From Isoetes taiwanensis (Eukaryota; Streptophyta; Lycopodiopsida; Isoetales; Isoetaceae): DNA of 64,000 nt. The notes beneath the pieces are model-generated. The model did not search any database. It was not told the origin of the DNA and saw only the letters and a program-made list of their open reading frames with translations. The position numbers were made by a program, and so were the translations under genes. This document shows, piece by piece, positions 13,401 to 22,379 of this stretch; within the stretch, counting starts at the first letter, position 1, and each line of letters starts with the position of its first letter. Location: NCBI GenBank assembly GCA_021234155.1, contig JAJEKV010000058.1:1481060-1545059 (forward strand). The letters run 5' to 3'.

Positions 13401-14191
13401 GCTCAATACGACATCTACAACTTCAACAATGTAATTTGTACGATAAACACATGGAAATTTTGTGTCATGGCCTTACAGACAATAGTTCAATTCAGGTAAT
13501 CATCTAAAGTTGTTGGTTTCTAATATTAGTAAAGCACTTCTCAATTTAGCCAATGGTTGAGATTTGGCAGGTGATTGATTTGGGCGATAATAAAATCACA
13601 TCAGTTGGAGCAACAAGAATTCTTACCTGGCTTCAGGTTTGCGTTATGTTGTAATGCCATGGAACTGTGTTATATACCCTTTTTTATCTGTTTTGTCTCC
13701 ACTACCACGTGCAATGTACTCTTTTATAGACGAATGCATCTTTGCTGGAGCTTTGCCTTGCAAACAACAACATCACTGATTCATGTTCAGACATTCTTTG
13801 CATGACATTGTCAACCCAGCCATCACTAGAGAAGGTATGTACCACTGTTTTGGTTCATTAACACGTTCGAAAACATATTTCAAGCTGGTTATGACCATTG
13901 CATCCGTTGCAGATCTCACTTAAGGGAAACTTTTCATATGGTGAAGATAATATTCAAGAGGTAATTACTGCAATTGTTTGGCTATAATTTATCTTGATAT
14001 AATTGAACTGGACCTTCGAATATGAGTTATTGCAGGTTATAACCGTGAGCAGCTATAGGGGAGATTCTTTGGCACGAAGAAGTAATAAGAAGTTTTTTCT
14101 AGACCTACGTTTAACAGACGTGTCATATGCAAGTCGTGCCAGGATACAACGCCAGCATGCAGGGTTTTCAAACTTAACATTACTAATATAA
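7427..14191 (+). CDS. SKP1/BTB-like and leucine-rich-repeat protein, 18 exons
   Basis: Exons were assembled by hand: 7427-7691, 7855-7910, 8130-8234, 9829-9931, 10007-10123, 10200-10388, 10495-10556, 10642-10735, 10893-11001, 11376-11438, 11521-11601, 11709-11799, 11923-12031, 13287-13495, 13571-13636, 13730-13834, 13913-13960, 14036-14191. Total length is 2028 nt with every phase consistent, giving 675 residues. Residues about 44-176 resemble the SKP1/Elongin-C/BTB fold (IRVICKDEAEFVIPKAVVEC; VMDIIYAAHFLGIESLLNVA). Residues about 300-460 and 525-610 are leucine-rich repeats of the ribonuclease-inhibitor type (LQVLQLSYNLIKTAGYVAIL; VIDLGDNKITSVGATRIL; LLELCLANNNITDSCSDIL). A short basic tail follows. 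The pairing suggests a substrate-recruiting adaptor for a cullin ubiquitin ligase, which is inference. The start at 7427 was chosen because residues upstream are low-complexity. Weakest points: exon 13 uses a poor donor (GGGTCCAG), and exon 12 ends at GAG/gtgcta because the next GT brings a stop. Confidence 0.8.
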
Positions 14192-14961
14192 TGATTTTGA
14201 AAATAAATGCGGTTGAAATAGCTGGTCAAAATGATGAAGTGATTGTACACCCAAAGTATAATCATTTGATTATATTTTGATTTGAATAATCCCTGACAGA
14301 AGATGAGGGATATTAGTCCCATTGGAAAAGAATTTATTTGAGAAGAAGTTGATCTCAAATGTTTGTGGGGAATTTGAATTTGTAGTACCATATGTGCCGA
14401 GATAATATAATGTGGTGGTATGTCCATTTTTCTGTTGGATTGTATCAAGGGGCAACTAGACCTTGGATCTAGCTTAGATTAACTTCCATACCTACAAGCT
14501 GCTACATCGATCATCAAGAGCTGCCTAAATTATCAAGCTCATTGCTAACATCAGCCATATTATCAAGTCGATGATATTGGCTAGTTGCATTTGTGGTTCA
14601 GCTGCGGGCCAAAGACACACACGCACAATCAAATATATCATGCTTTGAATTGCAAGTTATATTTGCAGACTATTCCAAATTGCTGGTTTCAGGTATAACT
14701 GTAATGCTAGTTTTATGTACGTAAGATATGAAATATTTCCTCAAGTGCATGTCACGTTTCCAACTCAAGAATATGATAGGATTACAAAGAAATGCAAATA
14801 CTTTAGCAAGTTAGAAATAAACTGCATAACTCATCCAGCTCATCAAACCTGCATTCGTGCCCTCGGTTTAGGGAACCTCCCATTATAATCTCCACCATTT
14901 TTAGGATGACCTCAACTTTGTCTATGGTGCATCATCATAGCCAATAAGTTGCCTAAGTCAA
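14192..14961. other. Intergenic; 3' flank of the LRR gene
   Basis: AT-rich sequence with no recognised gene. The 131-codon minus-strand frame at 14053-14448 overlaps the last exon and has no family texture, so it is treated as chance. Confidence 0.4.
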
Positions 14962-15361
14962 TTGGAATTGAGTGCTTCCCTCTCCCTTTGTTTATTCCAT
15001 CAAATGCAACTTGTAGGATTGTCTCTTGACAAGGTTATCTTGGATCGCATCCTTTTTGAATGGCATTATGAGGATCCTGTTGGTGAGTGCTGCCATGTCT
15101 TTCCTTCTATTAGTCAAGGCTATGGGATCACACCAATGTTAGAGCACTATAGTTGTCTTGCTTCATGTCTTTGAACAGATGGGATGGCTGGATGATGCAA
15201 TCGCGCTGACAAATAACATATTAATCGAACCAGTTGCTGCATTGAGGATATGTTTATTTGATTCGTGCAGACCCTATGTTGATCTAAGTCAAGCAATAGA
15301 CACTGCAAAAATGTTCTTAAAATGGACATCTAAATTCGAATGCACACTGATTTGGTATTGA
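14962..15361 (+). pseudogene. PPR protein fragment (PLS class, C-terminal region)
   Basis: Two overlapping frames (14962-15174 and 15158-15361) join across a frameshift near 15170. The first carries GLSLDKVILDRIL and then SISQGYGITPMLEHYSCL. The second continues with MGWLDDAIALTNNILIEPVA, then ALRICLFDSCRPYVDLSQAI. This is the usual order of a PLS-class pentatricopeptide protein (Y.I.P..EHYSC..D.LGR.G.L..A...I..MPIEP....W..LL.ACR) running into the E motif. Such proteins edit organelle transcripts. The upstream PPR array is absent and the conserved VDLLGRAG stretch is disrupted, so this is a truncated, frameshifted relic. Confidence 0.7.
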
Positions 15362-15994
15362 TGGCTATTCTCTCTGGTTTTTGCAAAGTGATCTGCAGAC
15401 TAACATGAAGTATATCTCTTAGATGCAAACAAAGTTTAGCATTGTTTGGAACAACTATTCTAACAAAATTTGTATAAACAAATATACATCAAAAGGGAAA
15501 TGTTTTTTACTCTATGCATGTGGAATAGCCTCAACAATAGATATTAGTTAGAAATAATAATGTAGGATCCCAAAATATCTCAGTTAAAGATTTTGCATCA
15601 CCATTCTGTGGGGTTTACCTTCCATATTTCAAAAACCTTACCTTCAACCACATGTCTTTCTAGAAAAACAAAATTCTTTTGAATATCAAAGCTTTGTCCA
15701 AATAGAGTTTGCAACAAGAAAAATACGTCGATAAGTGTCCTATAAGACATTTGGACGTTTGGTTAGGAAAACTGTTTGCAGTTGCCGCTAAACGCAATTC
15801 CAAATGAGAAGGCAACAAGTCCAATGGTTATCCTCGCCCAATAAGACCTCATTCTTAAAAAATATGCATAAAACTTAAAGCTTTTCCATTGAACCATGTG
15901 TTTGAACATCAAGTGGAAACATTTATTTACTACAAGAACTTTTTCACGGCGGCGTACATTTCTATTTCAAAGTATCCATCATCAACTTAGCAAC
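15362..15994. other. Intergenic, no gene recognised
   Basis: AT-rich sequence. No coding, RNA or repeat signature was recognised. Confidence 0.4.
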
Positions 15995-16226
15995 ACATAA
16001 AAGAGAAGTTAACCATTCCATCTAATCAGAGAAGTGTTAGCTGAAGCACAGACTATCTAGGCACTAAACGCCCCTTGGCTAGAGCCATTGTCATGAAAGG
16101 CTTCCGTTCTTCAAGTCTAGTCATAGCAGCTGGTAGCTCCTCCTTCCTCCAACTCTCTCCAAATCGATTTGGGGTAGATTTGGGGGTAGGGCTCCAATTT
16201 ACCCTCCAAACTTGGCAAGTTCCCCC
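15995..16226. repeat. Copy 1 of a 230-bp direct repeat (the other at 21184-21417)
   Basis: Starts ACATAAAAGAGAAGTTAACC and runs with about 85-90% visible identity to 21184-21417. On the minus strand it encodes the C-terminus of the frame at 16117-17099 (YPKSIWRELEEGGATSCYD here; LPKSIWGQLEKRGATSCCN in the other copy). The conserved reading frame across copies suggests the repeat derives from a coding end rather than from an LTR. Confidence 0.85.
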
Positions 16227-17099
16227 TCCGTGCCCACCATGATGCCTCTGCCTCTGGATCTAGATTCCGCGCCACAAAGAGGACTTGTCCCTGCTTGAAG
16301 GTTGAAAAGAAGAAGCGCGTAATGTGATTTCCCAGGGCACTAACCGCTGGGATGACAGAGGTAGCTACTTCCTTGTCGAGGCCCATAGTGACCTCCTCTT
16401 CTTTAAGTTCCTGCTTTTCGTCCTTCAGATGGTCCTTGTTATCATAAAGATCTTCCCCCTCTTCATCAGACTTCGAGGAGATATCCACTATGTTAATGTT
16501 TGGGACGTGAGGTCCCATAGCTACAAGAGCTTCTTCAGATGGCTGTGATGAGGCCTCTTGCAACATAAGATCTCGCAGATTCAAGAGGGTGTCAACTGGC
16601 TCAGTGGTTTCCTGGTGGAACTGAAGCAACTACTGTGCCTCAGTAGGGAGCTCAGCTTATGTAAAATCGATGAAATCATACATACAATACTCGGCGAGCT
16701 CGTACAATACTTGTGCTTTCGTTTTGGACTTAAAGTTAGCAACAACATGGTAAGTCCACATGATATTGTCCAGCAGGAGATATTCTTGCCCTAGATGGTG
16801 GATAACCAGGAGGGCATCCAAGCCAGTAAGCCGTGCCCCTTGATCTCGGCGTACGGACATATGTTCTGCTAACTATCTCTATCGGATGGAGCGTATTGAT
16901 CCATGAGTATAGCCAGAGCAAAGTTCACTTCAAAGTATTGCTGACCCTCATGCATCAGGACGGGTGGATTCTTGCCCCATCTAAGCTTTCCTGTAAGAAT
17001 ATTAGAAGCATGGGAGTCGCCTCCCAACGTCTCCATCACAATGGCCCTCTCTAAATAAAGATGGGGCGGATCTTCTATGGTAATACAGAGGGGTACCAT
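16117..17099 (-). pseudogene. Broken unknown protein, possibly related to the N-terminal part of the H3-fusion family
   Basis: The minus strand carries successive frames 17099-16869, 16860-16657 and 16629-16117, separated by stops and a shift. Recognisable pieces are TIEDPPHLYLER and NILTGKLRWGKNPPV, then NIMWTYHVVANF, then an acidic stretch (ISSKSDEEGEDLY..., LKDEKQELKEEEV), and finally the segment ending SIWRELEEGGATSCYD. The EDPPHL/TGKL and WTY(H/L)V pieces align weakly with parts of the H3-fusion copies at 62.4 kb and 20.0 kb. The C-terminus has no histone fold. The stops in the middle include a TAG directly after a CAG codon and a TAA. The function is not known; a gag-like or domesticated retroelement protein is possible. 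Confidence 0.45.
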
Positions 17100-17377
17100 T
17101 TTCTGAGTATAGAACTCAAGGAAAGCTATTGCATGCTAGTGATGAGGTCCATCTTTTGGAGCAGAAAGGATTGAAGGAGGTCGAATGGGACCTGAGGATT
17201 CCAATGTTCTCCATCTTGGTACCATTGGAGAAGGCTAGGGGTCTCCATTGCACAGCAAGTAATGGAGGAGCTGAAAAAAGCAAGAGAAGTAAAGAAAAAA
17301 GTGAAATCCTAAACAATATTCAGTGTAACTTTATTTTAAATTTTTGTGCTGACGTCAGCGTCAGTCATTATTAATAA

Positions 17378-17405
17378 CTAGTAATGGTGCCCAACATTGC
17401 TGGGT
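17378..17405 (-). other. Hairpin followed by CTAG on the minus strand (Helitron-like end?)
   Basis: Minus-strand reading is ACCCAGCAATGTTGGGC, then ACCATTA, then CTAG followed by T. A small GC-rich hairpin about ten bases before CTAG at an A/T junction is the layout of a Helitron 3' terminus. Similar hairpins occur at 17483-17499 (GTCCAGCATTGCTGGGC) and 53984-54000 (GCCCGACGTTGCCGGGC), each followed by (C/T)ATAA. The stem is short, and no matching 5' end was identified. Confidence 0.3.
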
Positions 17406-17517
17406 ATAAGTTGGGAACCTATGTAGATGGAAACCTGTTCATCTCAGACTCATTTTCATAAATCTAATATAATAGAAATCAAGTCCAGCATTGCTGGGCT
17501 ATAATAGGTTTTTGTGT

Positions 17518-19072
17518 ATTCGACACCCTTTCCCTTTCCTTTGCATTTTACTCTATCCCGCATTTCCTTTTTTCTTCATTCCTTACGCACTTTCTTTTTT
17601 TCTTTCCCCTTTTTCCTATTTTCCCTACACGTCTTCTTTTTTCCTTCTCCCCTTTTTTCTTTTCTTTAACCCCCTTCTCCCTCCCCTTCCATTCTCTTCC
17701 CTTTCCCCTTTTCCTTTTACCCTTTCCCTTTTTCTAATGGACTTTTTCTCTTCCCTTTTTAGTCTTTTCCATTTCTTCCTAGTTTTCCCGTGCCCTTTTT
17801 CCCTTTCCTCTTCCCCTTTCCCTTTCCCTTTCCCTTTCCCTTTCCCTTTCTCTTTCCCTTTCCCATTTACCATGCCCTTTTTTTGTTTTCTTTTTCCTGT
17901 CTTTTCCATGCGCTCCTTTTCTTCCTTTTTCCCACCCTCTTCCTCTTTATCCCATACCCTCCACTTTCCCATTTCTTTCTCCGATGTTTCTTGTACCCTT
18001 CCTTTCCCTCCCCCTTTTTCATCTCCTTTTTTCTTTTCCTCCCTTTTTCATCCTTTCTCCGACCTTTCCCTTTTTCCCGTGCTTTTTTTCCCTTTCACTT
18101 TCCCCTTCCTTGTCCTTTTCTCTTTTCTTTCCCTTTTCCCATGGCTTTTTCCACCTTTTTTACGTGCCCCTTTTCCTCACCCTCTTCCCCTTTTCCCCTT
18201 TTTCTTTTCTTTTTTTTTTCTTTTTCCATTTTTCGTGCTCTTTTTCCCTTGCTTTCTTTCCCCTTCCTCACCCTTTGCATCTTCCATTTTTCCCGTGCCC
18301 TTTTCCCCTTCCTCTTTTACATTCTCCTCTCCCTTTTCCTCGCGCCCTTTTTCCCCTTCCCTCCCTCCCATGGCGCCTTCCTCTTTCCTTTTCCTTTGCT
18401 TTTCTTTTTCATCCCTTCTTCTTTTCCATGTGCCCTTTTTCCCTTTCCTTTCCGCTTTTTCCCTTCTCTTTCCCATTTTATTTCCCCCCGCCCTTTTCTA
18501 TTCTTTTTTTCCTCACCTTTTTTACGTGCTCATTTTCCTCCTTTCCCACCCTCTTCCCATTTCCCTATTTTCTTTTGCCTTTCCCCTTTCCCATGCTCTT
18601 TTTCCCTTTCTTTTCTTTTTTTCCTCATCCTTTTCCTCTTCAAATTTTTCCTGTGCACTTCCCCCCTTCCTCTTTCTATTTTCCTCTCCTATTTCCTCGT
18701 GTCGTTTTTCCATTTCCTTTTCCCCTTTCGGCCTCCTTTTTTGTTTTTCCTTTCCCTTTTTATTTTCCCACGTCTTTTTTTCGTCTCTCTACTATTTTTC
18801 TCTTCCCATTTTCCTCATTTCCTCACCTTTTCCCTCTTCTTCTTTTCCCATTGCCCTTTCTCCCTTTCTTTTCCTCCCTCCCCTTTTTCTTTTACCTTAG
18901 TCTTTCCTTTTTCCCATGCTATTTTTCCTTTTCCTCACCTTTTTCTTCTTCGCTCCCATGCCTTTTTCCCTTCCCTTTTCCCTTTTCCCCTTTCCCTATT
19001 CCCCTTTTCCTCGTGCCTTTTTACCCTTCATTTTCCCCTTTCGTCCTCCCTTTTCCTTTTTCTTTTCCTCTT
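17518..19072. repeat. 1.55-kb polypyrimidine (plus) / polypurine (minus) tract
   Basis: The plus strand is almost pure C and T for about 1550 bases. It is broken at irregular 30-95-bp intervals (average about 60) by short motifs such as CCATGCCC, CCGTGCCC or ACGTGC, each followed by TTTTTCCC. This looks like a decayed satellite built on a unit with the core C(A/G)TGCCCTTTTTCCC. A 469-codon frame of Phe, Ser, Pro and Leu (17491-18900), and two overlapping frames of 444 and 368 codons, follow from the absence of purines and are not genes. The tract separates the two minus-strand unknown/H3-related pseudogenes. Confidence 0.95.
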
Positions 19073-19276
19073 AAGAGATCAAAGCAATAACCAATCAGTG
19101 TGGTGGGAAGTCATGCGATGCTGAGTCATCTAAATTAGGGCATGGTCCAACACTTACGGTAAAACTTTATAATATAAAGATTAAATAAATAATTTATACT
19201 TACAAAAGAAATTAGGCAGTCAAAGATTCTTATATTTCTATACAAAATTTGTACAACAAAATGCCTGACAAGCAAG

Positions 19277-20494
19277 CTAATTATGGTCTCTCCGAATTCT
19301 CCTAGCGAGAGCCAAATCCTTTGTCATGATGGTAATGCTCTTGGCGTGAATAGCACAAAGGTTAGCATCCCCAAAAAGTGCTACCAGGTAATCTTTGGCA
19401 GCCTCTTGGAGGGCGAGCATAGCAAAAGTTCGGAACCGAAGATTGGTCCGATGCTCTTGTGCTATTTCTCGGACCAAGTGCTAAAAGGGAAGCTTTTGTA
19501 GCAAAAGCTCTGTTGTCTTATGATACTTCCAAATCTCCCTCAACGCCACAGTGTCGGGCATGTACCTGTGCGGCTTCTTGGGTTGTGTGGGCTTCTTGGG
19601 CAGTGTCTTGCCCCTGAGACCGGCCGAGGTCGGGAGGCATCCACTCGGTCCTGCCGACGGGCAGAGCTCGTGGACTTTCCGATGCCCCCAACTGCCTTGA
19701 GCTTCTCTTTGGCACTCCCCGAATATGGGCCATACTCTGTTTCACAACAGGGGTCTCAGTCTGATCGGAGGCCCGCTGCGTGTTTTTCTCTGGGTTTTGT
19801 CGGGGCTGCTACTGGTCCTCATTCTGCTTGGCAAGCTCCTCGGCCTGCCGTTGCTGCGCAGCATGGGCAGCTGCCATGCACTCTTCCACCTCTACGAGGC
19901 GGCGAGCAGTGACCCTTCTCAGCAGCTCAACATCATATCTGTTCGGCCTAGCCTGCATATCCAGCTGAATGGATACCAGGTAAGTCCACCGTAAGGTATG
20001 ATGGGACTTCCCCCAAAACAAAACTTTGGGTTGCATAATGGTAGGGGGCAAGGTCAAAGCAGTTTTCATCTATAATGGCTTACGCATTTCCAGTTAGACG
20101 TACTCTCTACCCCGGACCTTCGGGTCTCCCCTCTCCATCTCATGTGTGTCATCTCCTCGGCAATCTCCCTAATCCTTTCGGCCTTTACCCGGATGGCCTC
20201 ATCCTCGGGAACCTCCACACATGAGGGAGGGTAAAACTTGACTAGCATCAGGACTTGGTCAAGCTGCTCGACCAATGTGTAGAGTTGTCGTAGGAGATTG
20301 AGTTTTAGCAAGAAGCGCTCGGGCAAATGGAAAATAGGGTAAGGAATTCTATGTCCGGCGACAAACTGCTGGATGAGCTCGGTTAAAAGAAGCTCAACCA
20401 TGTCGGAGTCGTTGGCAAGTTGTTCGCTGAGATCGGCAAATATCTGTGGGACACTGAGGTTACGGTAGCTAACGTAACCTTGAGTACGAGCCAT
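19277..20494 (-). pseudogene. Histone H3-like fold fused behind a novel N-terminal domain (copy 1, broken)
   Basis: Order on the minus strand: a 142-codon frame 20494-20066 starting MARTQGYVSYRN, with TELIQQFV and RIPYPIFHLPERFLLKLNLL; after a shift, 20069-19812 with LRWTYLVSIQLDM and a Glu/Ala-rich helix; a TAG at 19811-19809 within a Gln-rich stretch; a basic tail in mixed frames ([17 protein letters not shown]); then an H3 fold. The fold begins TVALREIW and is interrupted by a TAG at 19483-19481 where H3 has Gln of PFQRLVREI. It continues [15 protein letters not shown], then [19 protein letters not shown], and ends at 19277. Loop 1 has the same length as canonical H3, so this is not a typical plant CENH3, though the tail lacks most canonical H3 marks. 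Compared with H3, GLFEDTN has become ALFGDAN, a change shared with the copy at 63 kb. The two internal stops both correspond to CAG codons. No expression is expected from this copy. Confidence 0.75.
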
Positions 20495-21004
20495 GGTTCA
20501 TGGGTGTAGGAGAAGGTCGAAAGGAGGCGCGGTAGGGTGGCGGTAGCGGTGTTGACGACTAAGCACGGGGTTAGGGAGAAGCAGGCTCTTCTTCGGCGGC
20601 TATGGCGGACGAAGTGGGATGGGATAAAAAAATAATAACTGTCACTTTTTTTAAAGTTCAATTCTTTTTTTTTACTTAAAAAAATATATATACGGTGAAA
20701 ATACGCATTTTTATACGACGTGTCGGGTGAAATACGACTTTCTTTTCGATTCTAAGACGCCAATATTGTCGACATACACTTTGTGCTCCCGAGCCCATTC
20801 AATGCCGTTTCGATGCTAGATGCTGGTGCCCTTAGGGTAATTGGACCGTGCCCGACAGGTTGGTGCAAAAATTGCCTCCATTCGAGTTACCTAGAGAAAG
20901 TTATGGCCCTTGAAAACAAGAGACCTCTTTTCTCCACAACTTATCATACTTACCATACTAGCTTACACCTTCATATCTAACTGTGACATTGCAGGTATTT
21001 ATAC

Positions 21005-21608
21005 GGTATATGTATGCATACTATGACACGTCACCAGTATCTAACTAGACCCCTAAGGGTCAATAGGGGGTAACTTGGGTTCACTTAAAAGGGATTTTAT
21101 TAGCTATGTTAATAAAATTAGTGGATAAATAACCTAATTATGCTAATTAAATTATAATTAGTTAAATGGAACCAATAGGGAATACATAAAAGAGAAGTTA
21201 ACCATTCCATCTAATCAGAGAAGTGTTAGCTGAAGCACAGACTATCTAGGGACTAACCGGTCTCTTGGCTAGAGCCGTTGTCACGAAAGGCTTCCATTCT
21301 TCAAGTCTGGTTACAGCAACTGGTAGCTCCTCTTTTCTCCAACTATCCCCAAATTGATTTGGGCAGAATTGGGGTTAGAGCCCCAATTTGCCCTCCAAAA
21401 CTTGGCAGTTTTCCCCTGACCAATCGATTTGGGTTAGGTGGCACTGTCTGGTTGGCTTACTTTTACTAATTAATAACCTAATTAGCCTAATTAGGTTATT
21501 TACTTACTAATAATAAAAACCCTTTTAGGTTAGTCCAAGTTAGCCGCTATCGACCCATAAGGGTCTAATTATATTCTTGTGATGTGTCATGGTATGTATA
21601 CGTATACC
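21005..21608. mobile_element. Foldback element with about 145-bp inverted arms carrying a gene fragment
   Basis: The left arm, 21005-21152, reads GGTATATGTATGCATACTAT and AGACCC(C)TAAGGGTCAATAG. The reverse complement of 21473-21608 reads GGTATACGTATACATACCAT and AGACCCTTATGGGTCGATAG. Both arms end in AATAACCTAATTA-type sequence. The 320-bp loop holds the 21184-21417 repeat, a copy of the C-terminal end of the 16.1-kb pseudogene. A third, diverged arm-like sequence lies at 59808-59965. No target-site duplication could be assigned. Confidence 0.8.
21184..21417. repeat. Copy 2 of the 230-bp direct repeat
   Basis: Matches 15995-16226. It sits inside the loop of the foldback element, with the coding direction on the minus strand. 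It contains the in-frame end SIWGQLEKRGATSCCNQT followed by a stop, as in copy 1. Confidence 0.85.
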
Positions 21609-21901
21609 TTATAATTACATGAAACATCACATCTTGTTTTCGAACTATTTCCCAGGGTTTTCTATTGGCATGCTTTTGAAAGCCAAAATTCCTTGTTGAT
21701 TTCAGATTCTTGATTTGCCGCCTGACCTTCTGGTGCCCTCCTACCTCAAACCAATTCAAAAGCCCTTGGGGTTCACATTGCGCACTCTATTTTTGATGGC
21801 ACCAAGCTATGTGCAGCACTTCCAATGGACAAAGAGATTCTAGAGTATGTTATGATCTAAAGTGGCTTATTTTACTCCACTTTAAGCTTTGGCCATTAAA
21901 C

Positions 21902-22165
21902 ATGGCGAATTTATCTCGCTGGTTCCCCTCTTTCAAGCTTCCAGTTCCCGCTCCTCGCTCTTCTCCTCGTGAAGTCACCTCTATCTCTCCGCCCACTTCA
22001 ACAAATGTCTCTTCCCCCGCTCGGGCAATGGGCTTTGCACACCATGTCATCCAACAACTGATATACATAAATAATGTGAATCTCTTAGCTCATGCCACAG
22101 GAAGTATGTCGCATCACCTAAATGCAGTACCATATATCAGGACACTAAAATGTGCGTCAATTTGA
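21902..22165 (+). CDS. Doubtful ORF with an organelle-targeting-like N-terminus
   Basis: The frame from the ATG at 21902 begins MANLSRWFPSFKLPVPAPRS and is rich in Ser, Pro and Arg with few acidic residues, as in chloroplast or mitochondrial transit peptides. It has 87 codons and then stops, with no exon continuation found. A second frame at 22150-22377 could be a fragment of the same locus. No family is recognised, so this is recorded only as a possible truncated gene. Confidence 0.22.
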   Translation: MANLSRWFPSFKLPVPAPRSSPREVTSISPPTSTNVSSPARAMGFAHHVIQQLIYINNVNLLAHATGSMSHHLNAVPYIRTLKCASI

Positions 22166-22379
22166 CTAAGACCATGGTCCTCCTCATATCGTCTTCAAGG
22201 CAGCATAGATGGTTTTGTCGGAATAATTGGCCTTTAAGTTTGAAGCTAGAGCTTCTGGAATCATATGCTGGTGCTTTTAGCCTGATTCTGGCCCCAAAAA
22301 GCTCTGCAGAGCTCAAAGAAGAAGATGATGCTAGTAATTGTTCGATGTTGGTGTCTGTCGTAGATGTGTGCTGTTGATA

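Noticed and set aside
17491-18900. 469-codon plus-strand frame of Phe, Ser, Pro and Leu, with 444- and 368-codon frames overlapping it
   Set aside because: Follows automatically from a purine-free strand, since stop codons need purines; no protein-like texture and all three frames are equally open.
19277-19600. Calling the H3 fold CENH3 outright
   Set aside because: Loop 1 has canonical H3 length and most fold residues match H3; only the tail and a few positions are unusual, so a divergent H3 variant is the safer call.
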